Source: Pseudoalteromonas ruthenica (GTDB lineage Bacteria > Pseudomonadota > Gammaproteobacteria > Enterobacterales > Alteromonadaceae). From it: DNA of 64,000 nucleotides. Positions 21,038 through 29,402 of this stretch are shown here, in pieces. The translations under genes and the position numbers were made by a program. The stretch lies in NCBI RefSeq assembly GCF_008808095.1, contig NZ_CP023396.1:558001-622000 (forward strand), given 5' to 3'. The notes under the pieces were generated by a model. That model had not been told where the DNA came from, made no database searches, and saw only the letters and a list, made by a program, of their open reading frames with translations. How positions within the stretch are numbered: the stretch's first letter is position 1; each line of letters opens with the position of its first letter.

Positions 21038-22906
21038 TTATTGTTGACTGGCTATCCAAGCATCAATGTCTTGCTCAACAATCGCCATGGGACGTGCCCC
21101 AGGAGTGAGAATAACATCGTGAAACGCTTTTATGTCGAACTTGTCGCCTAGTGCTGTACGCGCTTTATCACGCAGCTCGACCAGTTTGATCATACCTAGT
21201 TTGTAACCCAAGGCCTGACCTGGCCACGCAATATAGCGGTCAATGGCAGAGACAACATCACTCATAGCGGTGCCTGTGGCCTCGGCAAAATAATCAATGG
21301 CTTGCTGGCGTGTCCATTTTTTATAGTGCAGGCCGGTGTCTACCACCAAACGTGCAGCGCGGTATACTTCAGCCTGTAATCGTCCTAAGTCACCAAACGG
21401 GTCGTCCTGATACATCCCCATCTCATAAGCGACGAGCTCGGAGTAAAGCGCCCAGCCCTCGACATAGGCATTAAAGGAGGCATTTTGGCGCATCAGGCCA
21501 ATATCTTGTTGCAACATATTCAATGCGATTTGGAAATGGTGTCCCGGTACGGCCTCATGGTATGTGAGTGTTTTCATGCCGAAGCTGGGAACTGCTTTCA
21601 TATCCTTGAGGTTAATAAAGAATACACCAGGGCGTGAACCGTCCAGCGATGGGCCGTTATAATAGCCGCCGGCGGAGCCTGCCTCAACAGCGACAGGAAT
21701 ACGACGCACCTCTACTTTTTGTGGTGGTAAGGTGGAGAAATACTGCGGCGCCTTGGCGACAATTTTGCTTATCTCACCGCGTAAAAAGGTGAGTAGCTCG
21801 GCTCGCCCTGCATCGCTATCTTCATATAAAAAGCGAGGTTCGTTATTGAGTTGCTGCATGCGCTTGCCAACGCTGCCTTCACTGTAGCCGTTGGCTTTAA
21901 GGATTTCATCCATACGTTCGGTAATGCGCGCGACCTCATCAAGGCCTAGCTGGTGGATTTGCTCGGCAGTGAGCGTGGAGTCCCCTAAGTAAGTGATTTC
22001 ATGCTGATAGAAAGCATCGCCATTTGGTTGCGCCCAAATACCGACATCAGTGGGCGCGTGCTCTTCAAGCGCCGCCATGTCTTTGCTTACACCCGCAAAC
22101 CCAGGATAAATCTCAGTGCGTACGAGTGTCTCGGCAGTGTTTATGTAATCCTGGCGTTGGCGCTCATCAAGACCGTCGATAGCACTTAGCTTGTCGGCGA
22201 ATGAGGCAACAAGCGGGTGCTCGCTGGGTTGCACAGCGGTAAAATTAGTTAAATAACCCAATGTGTTTGCAAACAAGGGTTTCGGTAATATGACTCCAAG
22301 CTTGGCGTCGGCTTTAAGTTTTTCTCTGACCTGTGCAATAACCTCGGCAAAACCACTTAGACGAGCAAGGTAATTGTCAGCATCTTCAATGTCTGAGACC
22401 TCATGCTGATCTTTAAGCAGGTTGGGTAAATCGATGAGCGGGCCGGACAGTTGGTTGACCACGTAAGGTAGGTGCCCGCCCCAGGTATCGATATAGCCCG
22501 CTGCAAAGTCTTCGTCACCAGCATAATAGCGAGCAATTACCTCATTGACGCGCAGGTGCAATAACTCATCCGCAGCCAGATCAGGGTGTTGCAGTGCTGC
22601 TAATTGCTCGCCAGCGCGGCGCATATCTTTTTGCAGTTGCTGCATACCGGCTACCGAATAATCAGGGAGCTGGCGGTTATAGTCACCATAACTTTGCTCT
22701 GGTAGCTTAAGCGACGTGGCTAGGGCGCTTTGATGGCTGATAAAGGTTTTGGTGTATTGCTCTACGGCATTATGAACTTGTTCAGACGTTGGCGCTTGAT
22801 TGCGTTGCTGAGTTGGTTGCTCTGCTTTTACAATGGTTTGGGGGGCTTCAGAGCAGCCTACTAAGGCCAAAGTGATGGCAAGAGCAAGGGTGTTGATTGG
22901 CTTCAT
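21038..22906 (-). CDS. DUF885 family lipoprotein, probable zinc peptidase
   Basis: The 622-residue product begins with a lipoprotein signal (lipobox LVGC, Cys near residue 18), so it is probably lipid-anchored. The body has the DUF885 signature HEAVPGHHFQIALNML near residue 445 and downstream YVEGWALYSELVAYEMG, which fit a gluzincin-type zinc site (HExxxH with a distal Glu). Family members are presumed dipeptidyl or carboxy-peptidases; substrate not known. It is convergent with msrB and probably monocistronic. Confidence 0.8.
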   Translation of the reverse strand: MKPINTLALAITLALVGCSEAPQTIVKAEQPTQQRNQAPTSEQVHNAVEQYTKTFISHQSALATSLKLPEQSYGDYNRQLPDYSVAGMQQLQKDMRRAGEQLAALQHPDLAADELLHLRVNEVIARYYAGDEDFAAGYIDTWGGHLPYVVNQLSGPLIDLPNLLKDQHEVSDIEDADNYLARLSGFAEVIAQVREKLKADAKLGVILPKPLFANTLGYLTNFTAVQPSEHPLVASFADKLSAIDGLDERQRQDYINTAETLVRTEIYPGFAGVSKDMAALEEHAPTDVGIWAQPNGDAFYQHEITYLGDSTLTAEQIHQLGLDEVARITERMDEILKANGYSEGSVGKRMQQLNNEPRFLYEDSDAGRAELLTFLRGEISKIVAKAPQYFSTLPPQKVEVRRIPVAVEAGSAGGYYNGPSLDGSRPGVFFINLKDMKAVPSFGMKTLTYHEAVPGHHFQIALNMLQQDIGLMRQNASFNAYVEGWALYSELVAYEMGMYQDDPFGDLGRLQAEVYRAARLVVDTGLHYKKWTRQQAIDYFAEATGTAMSDVVSAIDRYIAWPGQALGYKLGMIKLVELRDKARTALGDKFDIKAFHDVILTPGARPMAIVEQDIDAWIASQQ

Positions 22907-22999
22907 TGTTGTCCGTGTTTTTTATTGTCGTTGGGTAGTGACTTAATATACACGCTTGGCATAGCAAAGCTAGCAAGGTGCGGGCAACAACCTCGGCGG

Positions 23000-24631
23000 C
23001 TAAGCAATATGTGAGTGCTTGTTAATATATTTCTGCTTTATCTTTTCAAAGCGCTCGCCCATCTCCGCATCTAAATCCGCCTGTTCCAGTAAGCTTACAC
23101 ACTTGTTGGCAAGTTGCTGGTTAAACGTCATGCCTTGGCGGGTGCTGCCTTCATACAAGCACTGCAATAAGTTTAGGGCAATACTGCGGTTTTTCGGCAT
23201 CACCCGAAAAGCCTGAGTAAAAGCTTCTAGTGCCAATAAGTAATTGCCCTGTTTAAATTTCTCTACCGCATGGTTGTTCAACTCACGCGGCCCCATGCGT
23301 AAATCTCGGCGCTCACTTTGCTGTTGAATGACGCTTTTTAGTTGCAATTCAGAGCGTCTCTCAGGGTAGCGCTCACAATGATCGATAATCTTGTTAAACA
23401 ATGCCTGGGCTTGCGTGTGAAAGCCTAGCTCATGGTATGCCTTGGCTTGATCAAGGGCACCATCAATAGAGCGAATAGGGGAGTCATCAATGACCAGCTG
23501 CTCGATAAGCATTTTGGCTTTGTGGTGTTCATCTTTTAAATAATGAAGCCGCGCGTTAAGAACATCCACCTGGGTTTGTTGCTGGGCATCAGGAAACTGC
23601 TTTTTTAGGTCATTAAGGTATTTGGTTGTTTGTCGGGTAACGCGGGATATTTGCTCGCCTTGATCGGTTGTCAGGGCATAATCAATACCTGCTCGAGCGG
23701 CATTAAGGTAGACCTCTGGGTTATCGTGTACTGAGTGGCGAGCAAACTTAGCAATATCACGTTTAGCTAGGTAGGTTTGTTCATAATCATGATTGATCTG
23801 CGCTACCTGCGACAAACTCTCTTGACGCTCTAGATTGCGCGGAGCCATAGTGGTAGCCGCACTTAAGTACTCTTGGGCCTGCTCGAATTGATTCAGTTTT
23901 ATCTCTAACTGCCCTAATAAGTCATAAGCAACAAGACGGGTTTCAGTGCGCTCTAGCAGGGTTTTGAGCATGCGGTGGGCGAGGTTATGCTCGTTGTTTC
24001 CAATAAGCGCTTCAACTAAGCCAATGCGCGCCCAGGTAAATTTCTGAATATCCAATACAGATTTAAAGAAGGTTTTTGCCTGCTCATATTGCTGCTGCAG
24101 TAGCAGTGCATCTCCCTTAAGGCGCAGTAGCACAGCCGCATAACCTTGTTGGCTCGCAAGTTTAGTATCGATCATCTTCACCGCTTTGGAGTAATTCTCA
24201 TCATCCATAAGCTGGAAAATATCCTTGAGCGCGCGTTTGCGTTTCACTACGCGCTCGATACGGCTTTTCAGTTCTAGGGTATTGAAGGGTTTTACTAAAA
24301 AGTCATCGGGATGTAGCTCAAGCACACTGTGTACTAATGCCCCCGAAGTTTCTGCAGAAATAAAAATAAAGCCGGTGGCGCCCTTGACCAGCTTATTTAC
24401 CTTGAGCTCTTCATATAATTGATAGCCATCTTGGTGCTTGCTTAAGTTAAACGCACAGATGATCAAGTCGAAAGCGTCTTCTTTACATAATGTCTTGGCG
24501 ACAACGGCATTTTCAGCAAAGCGTAAGCGTCTGTAGCCCAAACGCTCTAAAGATTGCTTCATATAGCTAAGTGCTAATGGCTGCTCTTCAATGATTAATA
24601 TATGCGCTGAGCTGGAAACTTGCTGGGCCAT
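23000..24631 (-). CDS. Receiver-domain protein with TPR repeats, phospho-acceptor Asp missing
   Basis: This 543-residue protein has an N-terminal CheY-like receiver domain (about 10-130) and a long helical C-terminal part with tetratricopeptide-type repeats (about 150-530). In the receiver the acidic pair is E15-E16 and the conserved lysine is present in DDFLVKPF, but the position where the phosphorylated Asp should lie is Ala60 (DLIICAFNL; codon GCG at 24452-24454). It is therefore likely a pseudo-receiver that does not accept phosphate in the usual way. No kinase gene is adjacent. Function is unknown; it is probably a protein-interaction hub. Confidence 0.8.
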   Translation of the reverse strand: MAQQVSSSAHILIIEEQPLALSYMKQSLERLGYRRLRFAENAVVAKTLCKEDAFDLIICAFNLSKHQDGYQLYEELKVNKLVKGATGFIFISAETSGALVHSVLELHPDDFLVKPFNTLELKSRIERVVKRKRALKDIFQLMDDENYSKAVKMIDTKLASQQGYAAVLLRLKGDALLLQQQYEQAKTFFKSVLDIQKFTWARIGLVEALIGNNEHNLAHRMLKTLLERTETRLVAYDLLGQLEIKLNQFEQAQEYLSAATTMAPRNLERQESLSQVAQINHDYEQTYLAKRDIAKFARHSVHDNPEVYLNAARAGIDYALTTDQGEQISRVTRQTTKYLNDLKKQFPDAQQQTQVDVLNARLHYLKDEHHKAKMLIEQLVIDDSPIRSIDGALDQAKAYHELGFHTQAQALFNKIIDHCERYPERRSELQLKSVIQQQSERRDLRMGPRELNNHAVEKFKQGNYLLALEAFTQAFRVMPKNRSIALNLLQCLYEGSTRQGMTFNQQLANKCVSLLEQADLDAEMGERFEKIKQKYINKHSHIA

Positions 24632-24855
24632 ACCGCTACTAGGGAGATGTTATTTAAACCGACTATATAAACTAGTCTAGCTGCTGACAAGTAAATCGCG
24701 AATAAAGCCAGAAAATGCTGGTGAAGAGAGTAAAAACTGTGCAGTCATGGTTAATGTGCAGGCGTTGGGTAATAAGAAGGTGGCATGTTGAGTACCTAAG
24801 GCTTTATATTACAAGGCGTTTATATATTGTGCTTTATATCTAAAGAGCATCTATA

Positions 24856-25553
24856 TGGTGGGTTGTACTGGTTTTGAGCCAGTGATTTTTGCTTTGGAAT
24901 AGGGAACGAGTGCAATGCTGAGCATCGAGGATTTTATATCTGGTGAGTGTCTATATGGTGGGTTGTACTGGGTTTGAGCCAGTGATTCTAGCCTTGGAAT
25001 AGGACTGAGTGCGATGCCGAGCATCGAGGGTTTTATATCTGGTGAGTGTCTATATGGTGGGTTGTACTGGGTTTGAGCCAGTGATTCTAGCCTTGGAATA
25101 GGACTGAGTGCGATGCCGAGCATCGAGGGTTTTATATCTGGTGAGTGTCTATATGGTGGGTTGTACTGGGTTTGAGCCAGTGATTTTTGCCTTGGAATAG
25201 GGGCTGAGTGCGATGCCGAGCATCGAGGGTTTTATATCTGCTGAGTGTCTATATGGTGGGTTGTACTGGGTTTGAGCCAGTGATTCTAGCCTTGGAATAG
25301 GGAACGAGTGCGATGCCGAGCATCGAGAGTTTTATATCTGGTGAGTGTCTATATGGTGGGTTGTACTGGGTTTGAGCCAGTGATTTTTGCCTTGGAATAG
25401 GGGTTGAGTGCGATGCCGAGCATCGAAGGTTTTATATCTAAAGAGTATCTATATAGTGGGTTTTACTGGGTTTGAGCCAGTGATTTTTGCCTTGGAATAG
25501 GGAACGAGTGCGATGCCGAGCATCGAGGATTTTATATCTGGTGAGTGTCTATA
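24856..25553 (-). repeat. Tandem array of seven ~100-bp units each carrying the 3' part of tRNA-Val
   Basis: Seven units of 99 or 100 bp begin at 24856, 24956, 25055, 25154, 25254, 25354 and 25454 and run directly into the first functional tRNA-Val gene at 25554. On the minus strand each ends with a copy of the tRNA-Val T-arm, acceptor 3' strand and CCA (about 30 nt); the T-stem ACTGG/CCAGT is kept, while the T-loop differs (CTCAAAC instead of TTCAAGT). Unit 7 has changes in the acceptor and CCA. Each unit also holds a hairpin CGATGC-CGA-GCATCG or near copy (for example 25012-25026), and weaker similarity to the anticodon-stem region (GCATCGC, CAAGGC). The layout resembles the repeats behind tRNA-Tyr in the E. 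coli tyrT operon. Confidence 0.9.
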
Positions 25554-25629
25554 TGGTGGGTTGTACTGGACTTGAACCAGTGACCCTCGCCTTGTAAGGG
25601 CGATGCTCTCCCAACTGAGCTAACAACCC
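25554..25629 (-). tRNA. tRNA-Val (anticodon UAC), copy 1 of 6 by position
   Basis: 76 nt with CCA encoded. Acceptor stem GGGTTGT/ACAACCC, T-loop TTCAAGT, anticodon loop CTTACAA. It is the distal gene of the minus-strand array and borders the degenerate repeat units. Confidence 0.97.
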
Positions 25630-25661
25630 ATATAGAGTGGTGCACATGAAGCACGGTAGAA

Positions 25662-25737
25662 TGGTGGGTTGTACTGGACTTGAACCAGTGACCCTCGCCT
25701 TGTAAGGGCGATGCTCTCCCAACTGAGCTAACAACCC
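25662..25737 (-). tRNA. tRNA-Val (anticodon UAC), copy 2
   Basis: Identical in sequence to the other copies; 76 nt with CCA. The first of four copies spaced at exactly 118 bp (25662, 25780, 25898, 26016). Confidence 0.97.
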
Positions 25738-25779
25738 GGGTCTAAGTTATTCTATATGCGATACTCGAAGATGAGTAAA

Positions 25780-25855
25780 TGGTGGGTTGTACTGGACTTG
25801 AACCAGTGACCCTCGCCTTGTAAGGGCGATGCTCTCCCAACTGAGCTAACAACCC
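25780..25855 (-). tRNA. tRNA-Val (anticodon UAC), copy 3
   Basis: Identical 76-nt tRNA gene; flanked on both sides by the same 42-nt spacer (TCTAAGTTATTCTATATGCG and following), part of a 118-bp tandem duplication. Confidence 0.97.
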
Positions 25856-25897
25856 GGGTCTAAGTTATTCTATATGCGATACTCGAAGATGAGTAAA

Positions 25898-25973
25898 TGG
25901 TGGGTTGTACTGGACTTGAACCAGTGACCCTCGCCTTGTAAGGGCGATGCTCTCCCAACTGAGCTAACAACCC
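25898..25973 (-). tRNA. tRNA-Val (anticodon UAC), copy 4
   Basis: Identical 76-nt tRNA gene within the 118-bp tandem duplication. Confidence 0.97.
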
Positions 25974-26015
25974 GGGTCTAAGTTATTCTATATGCGATAC
26001 TCGAAGATGAGTAAA

Positions 26016-26091
26016 TGGTGGGTTGTACTGGACTTGAACCAGTGACCCTCGCCTTGTAAGGGCGATGCTCTCCCAACTGAGCTAACAACCC
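26016..26091 (-). tRNA. tRNA-Val (anticodon UAC), copy 5
   Basis: Identical 76-nt tRNA gene; the spacer to copy 6 is a different 32-nt sequence. Confidence 0.97.
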
Positions 26092-26123
26092 ATATAGAAT
26101 AAACAGATGCGTCACTTAAAAAG

Positions 26124-26199
26124 TGGTGGGTTGTACTGGACTTGAACCAGTGACCCTCGCCTTGTAAGGGCGATGCTCTCCCAACTGAGCTAACAACCC
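26124..26199 (-). tRNA. tRNA-Val (anticodon UAC), copy 6, promoter-proximal
   Basis: Identical 76-nt tRNA gene; first transcribed of the array, about 50 nt downstream of a strong promoter at 26250-26277. Confidence 0.97.
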
Positions 26200-26249
26200 A
26201 CATCTGGCAACAAAGAGTGAGGAAACCTCTCTCGCTGTTGTGGGGCGCT

Positions 26250-26277
26250 ATTATAGATAGAGACGAAAGACTGTCAA
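26250..26277 (-). promoter_or_regulatory. Strong sigma70 promoter of the tRNA-Val array, GC-rich discriminator
   Basis: On the minus strand TTGACA and TATAAT are perfect consensus hexamers 16 nt apart, followed by AGCGCCCCAC. A GC-rich discriminator is the known hallmark of promoters repressed by ppGpp and DksA in stable RNA genes. Confidence 0.9.
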
Positions 26278-26468
26278 CACTTGAGTTGCACATTTTGTTT
26301 TATATGCGGGTTTTATAAACAACCTGTTCATCAACTACGCACGCGAAGCCAGCACTCCCGCTTATGTGAGTCATAGTTGTGCGCGTGGTAACAAGGGATG
26401 TGCGTTCATAGGGCTATATAGGTATCGATACCAGCGCAATAATGAAGGTCTTATTTATGGAGCGCATT

Positions 26469-27275
26469 ATGAATCACAGTCTTTTTATCTCCCACGGGGG
26501 AGGGCCGTTACCTCTATTGGCTGAACCAAGTCACACAGGTATGTGTGATGCATTAGCAAAACTAGCGACTCAAATCCCTAAGCCTCAGCTTGTTATTGTA
26601 ATAAGCGCGCATTGGCTTTCACAGGAGGGAGTTGCTATTAATACCCAGCAACAGCCCAACTTACTCTATGACTATTACGGTTTTGATAGGGCGGCCTATG
26701 ATATTGCTTATCCTTGCACGGGTCATACTCGAGTTGCCAACTACTTAGCCAGTTATTTACAACACCAAGGTATACCTATTCTTATTGAGCAGCAACGAGG
26801 GCTAGATCATGGTGTCTTTGTACCGTTAAAGTTAATGTATCCAGATGCAGACGTCCCTTGTGTACAAATATCATTGCATGGCGGTTTAGATGAGCGCTTT
26901 CACGTAGAGTTAGGGCAACACCTCGCAAATGCTGTTGCTGATCTTGATAACGTATTATTGCTTGGTTCAGGTTTCACCTTTCATAATATGGCTGCATTTA
27001 AAAAAGGGCCGATTGATGATACTCAGGGGTATAATCGACAGTTTGAAGATTGGCTCATACACACTTTGCAGGCGCCAATGAGTGAAAAGCAGCGCCAACA
27101 GCAGTTAATTGCGTGGCGAACAGCACCTGGTGCACTTTATTGTCAGCCCACGTCAGAACACTTGTTGCCTTTACACTGTGCATATGGAGCAGCTCGATGT
27201 CGACCTGATACCCATATCTCAACGGAAATTATGGGGTGGCAAGCCAGCTTTTTATTATGGCAACTAGAGGCATAA
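26469..27275 (+). CDS. DODA-type extradiol ring-opening dioxygenase family protein
   Basis: This 268-residue protein belongs to the LigB/DODA (YgiD-like) family of non-haem iron or zinc enzymes that open catechol rings next to the hydroxyls. Likely metal ligands are His in FISHGGGPLPL near residue 9, His in VISAHWLS near 48, and His in RGLDHGVFVPLKLMYPDADVP near 112; a further His is in SLHGGLDERFHVELG. The start at 26469 was chosen because GGAG lies 6 nt upstream; an earlier in-frame ATG at 26442 has none. It stands alone between the two tRNA arrays; the natural substrate is unknown. Confidence 0.8.
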   Translation: MNHSLFISHGGGPLPLLAEPSHTGMCDALAKLATQIPKPQLVIVISAHWLSQEGVAINTQQQPNLLYDYYGFDRAAYDIAYPCTGHTRVANYLASYLQHQGIPILIEQQRGLDHGVFVPLKLMYPDADVPCVQISLHGGLDERFHVELGQHLANAVADLDNVLLLGSGFTFHNMAAFKKGPIDDTQGYNRQFEDWLIHTLQAPMSEKQRQQQLIAWRTAPGALYCQPTSEHLLPLHCAYGAARCRPDTHISTEIMGWQASFLLWQLEA

Positions 27276-27453
27276 GTGCTCGTTGCGATTAAGGTGATAC
27301 GTTGGCTGACGAAATAACCACAATAGATACCGATATTTGCCTGTCTCAAAGTAGGTAAGTGGTTAATAAAGAGCCATATTTGACTGTTTTTGTCTAACCT
27401 TTACGCGTCTTGGCTAAAATTGCTTCGGTCAGTAAAAAGTTACTTAAAAAGTG

Positions 27454-27482
27454 TTGACTTTGTTTAGGGGGGTGCATAGAAT
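27454..27482 (+). promoter_or_regulatory. Promoter of the tRNA-Ala/tRNA-Glu operon, GC-rich discriminator
   Basis: TTGACT and TAGAAT are 17 nt apart and followed by GCGCCCCG, 58 nt before tRNA-Ala. The same GCGCCCC element follows the -10 box of the tRNA-Val promoter. Confidence 0.85.
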
Positions 27483-27540
27483 GCGCCCCGCACTCAACGA
27501 GATGAACACCGCAAGTTTGGCAGTTTATCTCAAGCTGTTT

Positions 27541-27616
<76 letters not shown>

Positions 27617-27816
27617 AATTCTATAGTGCAACACACGTTTCTATCTCGGTAGGCTAAACTTCGAATGTTTAGGTGTGATACTCGTATGGTAAGAGTTTAA
27701 ATAACCAGTCCTAGTGACATTAAATTCAGCGTTTTTGCTAAGGCCGCTTCGCCTCACTGGTTCGGCTCAGCCTTTACAAAAATTTATCGAAGTTATACTT
27801 CGATAGCGAAATTTGT

Positions 27817-27892
27817 GTCCCCTTCGTCTAGAGGCCTAGGACACCGCCCTTTCACGGCGGTAACAGGGGTTCGAATCCCCTAGGGGACGCCA
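27817..27892 (+). tRNA. tRNA-Glu (anticodon UUC), copy 1
   Basis: 76 nt with CCA; acceptor GTCCCCT/AGGGGAC, anticodon loop CTTTCAC, T-loop TTCGAAT. Type A spacer upstream. Confidence 0.97.
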
Positions 27893-28059
27893 CTTTACTC
27901 GTATGGTAAGAGTCTAAATAACCAGTCCTAGTGACACAGAATGTAGTGAGCTTGTTGCTCTTACAGGTTCTGCTTGGATGAATAAGGCCATTCGCTTTCG
28001 CGGGCTCAAGCTCATCTTACGCAGAATAAGCAAAGTACACTTTGCTAAACCAATTCTGC

Positions 28060-28135
28060 GTCCCCTTCGTCTAGAGGCCTAGGACACCGCCCTTTCACGG
28101 CGGTAACAGGGGTTCGAATCCCCTAGGGGACGCCA
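28060..28135 (+). tRNA. tRNA-Glu (anticodon UUC), copy 2
   Basis: Identical to copy 1; type B spacer upstream. Confidence 0.97.
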
Positions 28136-28302
28136 CTCTACTCGTATGGTAAGAGTTTAAATAACCAGTCCTAGTGACACAGAATGCAGTGAGCTTAGTG
28201 CTCGTACAGGTTCTGCTTGGATGAATAAGGCCATTCGCTTTCGCGGGCTCAAGCTCATCTTACGCAGAATAAGCAAAGTACACTTTGCTGAACCAATTCT
28301 GC

Positions 28303-28378
28303 GTCCCCTTCGTCTAGAGGCCTAGGACACCGCCCTTTCACGGCGGTAACAGGGGTTCGAATCCCCTAGGGGACGCCA
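28303..28378 (+). tRNA. tRNA-Glu (anticodon UUC), copy 3
   Basis: Identical to copy 1; type B spacer upstream, nearly identical to the one before copy 2. Confidence 0.97.
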
Positions 28379-28519
28379 CTTTACTCGTATGGTAAGAGTT
28401 TAAATAATCAGTCCTAGTGACATTAAATTCAGCGTTTTTGCTAAGGCCGCTTCGCCGCACTGGTTCGGCTCAGCCTTTACAAAAATTTATCGAAGTTATA
28501 CTTCGATAGCGAAATTTGT

Positions 28520-28595
28520 GTCCCCTTCGTCTAGAGGCCTAGGACACCGCCCTTTCACGGCGGTAACAGGGGTTCGAATCCCCTAGGGGACGCCA
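28520..28595 (+). tRNA. tRNA-Glu (anticodon UUC), copy 4
   Basis: Identical to copy 1; type A spacer upstream. Confidence 0.97.
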
Positions 28596-28762
28596 CTTTA
28601 CTCGTATGGTAAGAGTATAAATAACCAGTCCTAGTGGCACAGAATGTAATGAGCTTGCTGCTCTTACAGGTTCTGCTTGGATGAATAAGGCCATTCGCTT
28701 TCGCGGGCTCAAGCTCATCTTACGCAGAATAAGCAAAGTACACTTTGCTGAATCAATTCTGC

Positions 28763-28838
28763 GTCCCCTTCGTCTAGAGGCCTAGGACACCGCCCTTTCA
28801 CGGCGGTAACAGGGGTTCGAATCCCCTAGGGGACGCCA
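28763..28838 (+). tRNA. tRNA-Glu (anticodon UUC), copy 5
   Basis: Identical to copy 1; type B spacer upstream. The downstream inverted repeat TTCAAGT/ACTTGAA has no T run, so no intrinsic terminator is evident. Confidence 0.97.
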
Positions 28839-29002
28839 CTTTCTTCAAGTACTCACTTGAAAAAAAACATCTCTTCATAGCTATTAATATCCATCGCTTA
28901 TAAAAAATTCCCGTTATTTTTTCTTGCCACAGAAGTGCGAATTAAAGCGTGGTTTATGGGAAGGATAGGAGCCAAGGGACAACCTTGACTCAGGAGCGTA
29001 GC

Positions 29003-29402
29003 TTAAAAGCTGTTATCAGCCTTTTTCTGGATCAGTTCAATTGCATAGCCATCAGGGTCTTTAACGAAGGCTATTTCTGTAGTGCCTCCTTTTACCGGAC
29101 CCGGTTTCGCGGCTTACTACGCCACCGGCGGCACGAATTTGCTCGCAAGCCTGGTAAATGTCGTCATACTCAATGGCAATATGGCCATAAGCATTGCCGA
29201 GATCGTAGCTATCTTCATCCCAGTTATACGTAAGCTCTAACACGGTAGTGTCTTTCTCCTCACCATAACCGACGAAGGCGAGGGTGTAGCGGTATTGCTC
29301 GTTGTCAGCACGGCGTAGCTCTTTCATGCCCAGTACATTGGTATAAAACTCGATCGAGCGCTCTAAGTTGCCAACACGCAACATGGTGTGTAATAAACGC
29401 AT
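29003..29402 (-). pseudogene. gloA: Lactoylglutathione lyase (glyoxalase I), apparent 1-nt frameshift
   Basis: GloA converts the methylglyoxal-glutathione hemithioacetal to S-lactoylglutathione. The uninterrupted frame (29061-29402) codes for 113 residues and carries metal ligands His5, Glu56 and His74, but ends in an unrelated tail after SRETG. Dropping one C from the CCC at 29100-29102 (plus strand) restores [25 protein letters not shown] in two pieces up to a stop at 29003-29005, giving 132 residues with the fourth metal ligand at Glu122, as in E. coli. So either the gene is disrupted or the read has an extra base. It directly follows nth with no gap, as the last gene of the rnf-nth operon. 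Confidence 0.88.

Larger units (their letters stand above)
27678..28762 (+). repeat. Two types of structured spacer (A, B) alternating between tRNA-Glu genes
   Basis: Each tRNA-Glu gene is preceded by a spacer that begins with the same ~41 nt (ACTCGTATGGTAAGAG and following) and then carries one of two unrelated bodies. Type A (before Glu 1 and Glu 4; ~141 nt) ends with stems ATCGAAG/CTTCGAT inside an AAATTTGT outer arm. Type B (before Glu 2, 3 and 5; 167 nt) ends with AGCAAAG/CTTTGCT inside CAGAAT/ATTCTG. In both the outer stem abuts the first base of the mature tRNA. The order is A-B-B-A-B. Confidence 0.85.

Noticed and set aside
24851-25123. Minus-strand open frame encoding a repetitive peptide across the tRNA-tail repeats
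   Set aside because: Its repeats reflect the 99-bp units only; 100-bp units break the frame, and the sequence is explained by tRNA-derived DNA.
24856-26199. CRISPR array
   Set aside because: Units are whole ~100-118 bp repeats without unique spacers and match tRNA-Val; no cas genes nearby.
25549-26293. Open frames over the tRNA-Val genes (ARVTGSSPVQPTI type)
   Set aside because: Known by-product of reading through tRNA genes; no ribosome site and no protein family.
28850-28866. Inverted repeat TTCAAGT/ACTTGAA after the last tRNA-Glu as terminator
   Set aside because: Followed by A residues rather than T on the transcript strand, so not an intrinsic terminator.
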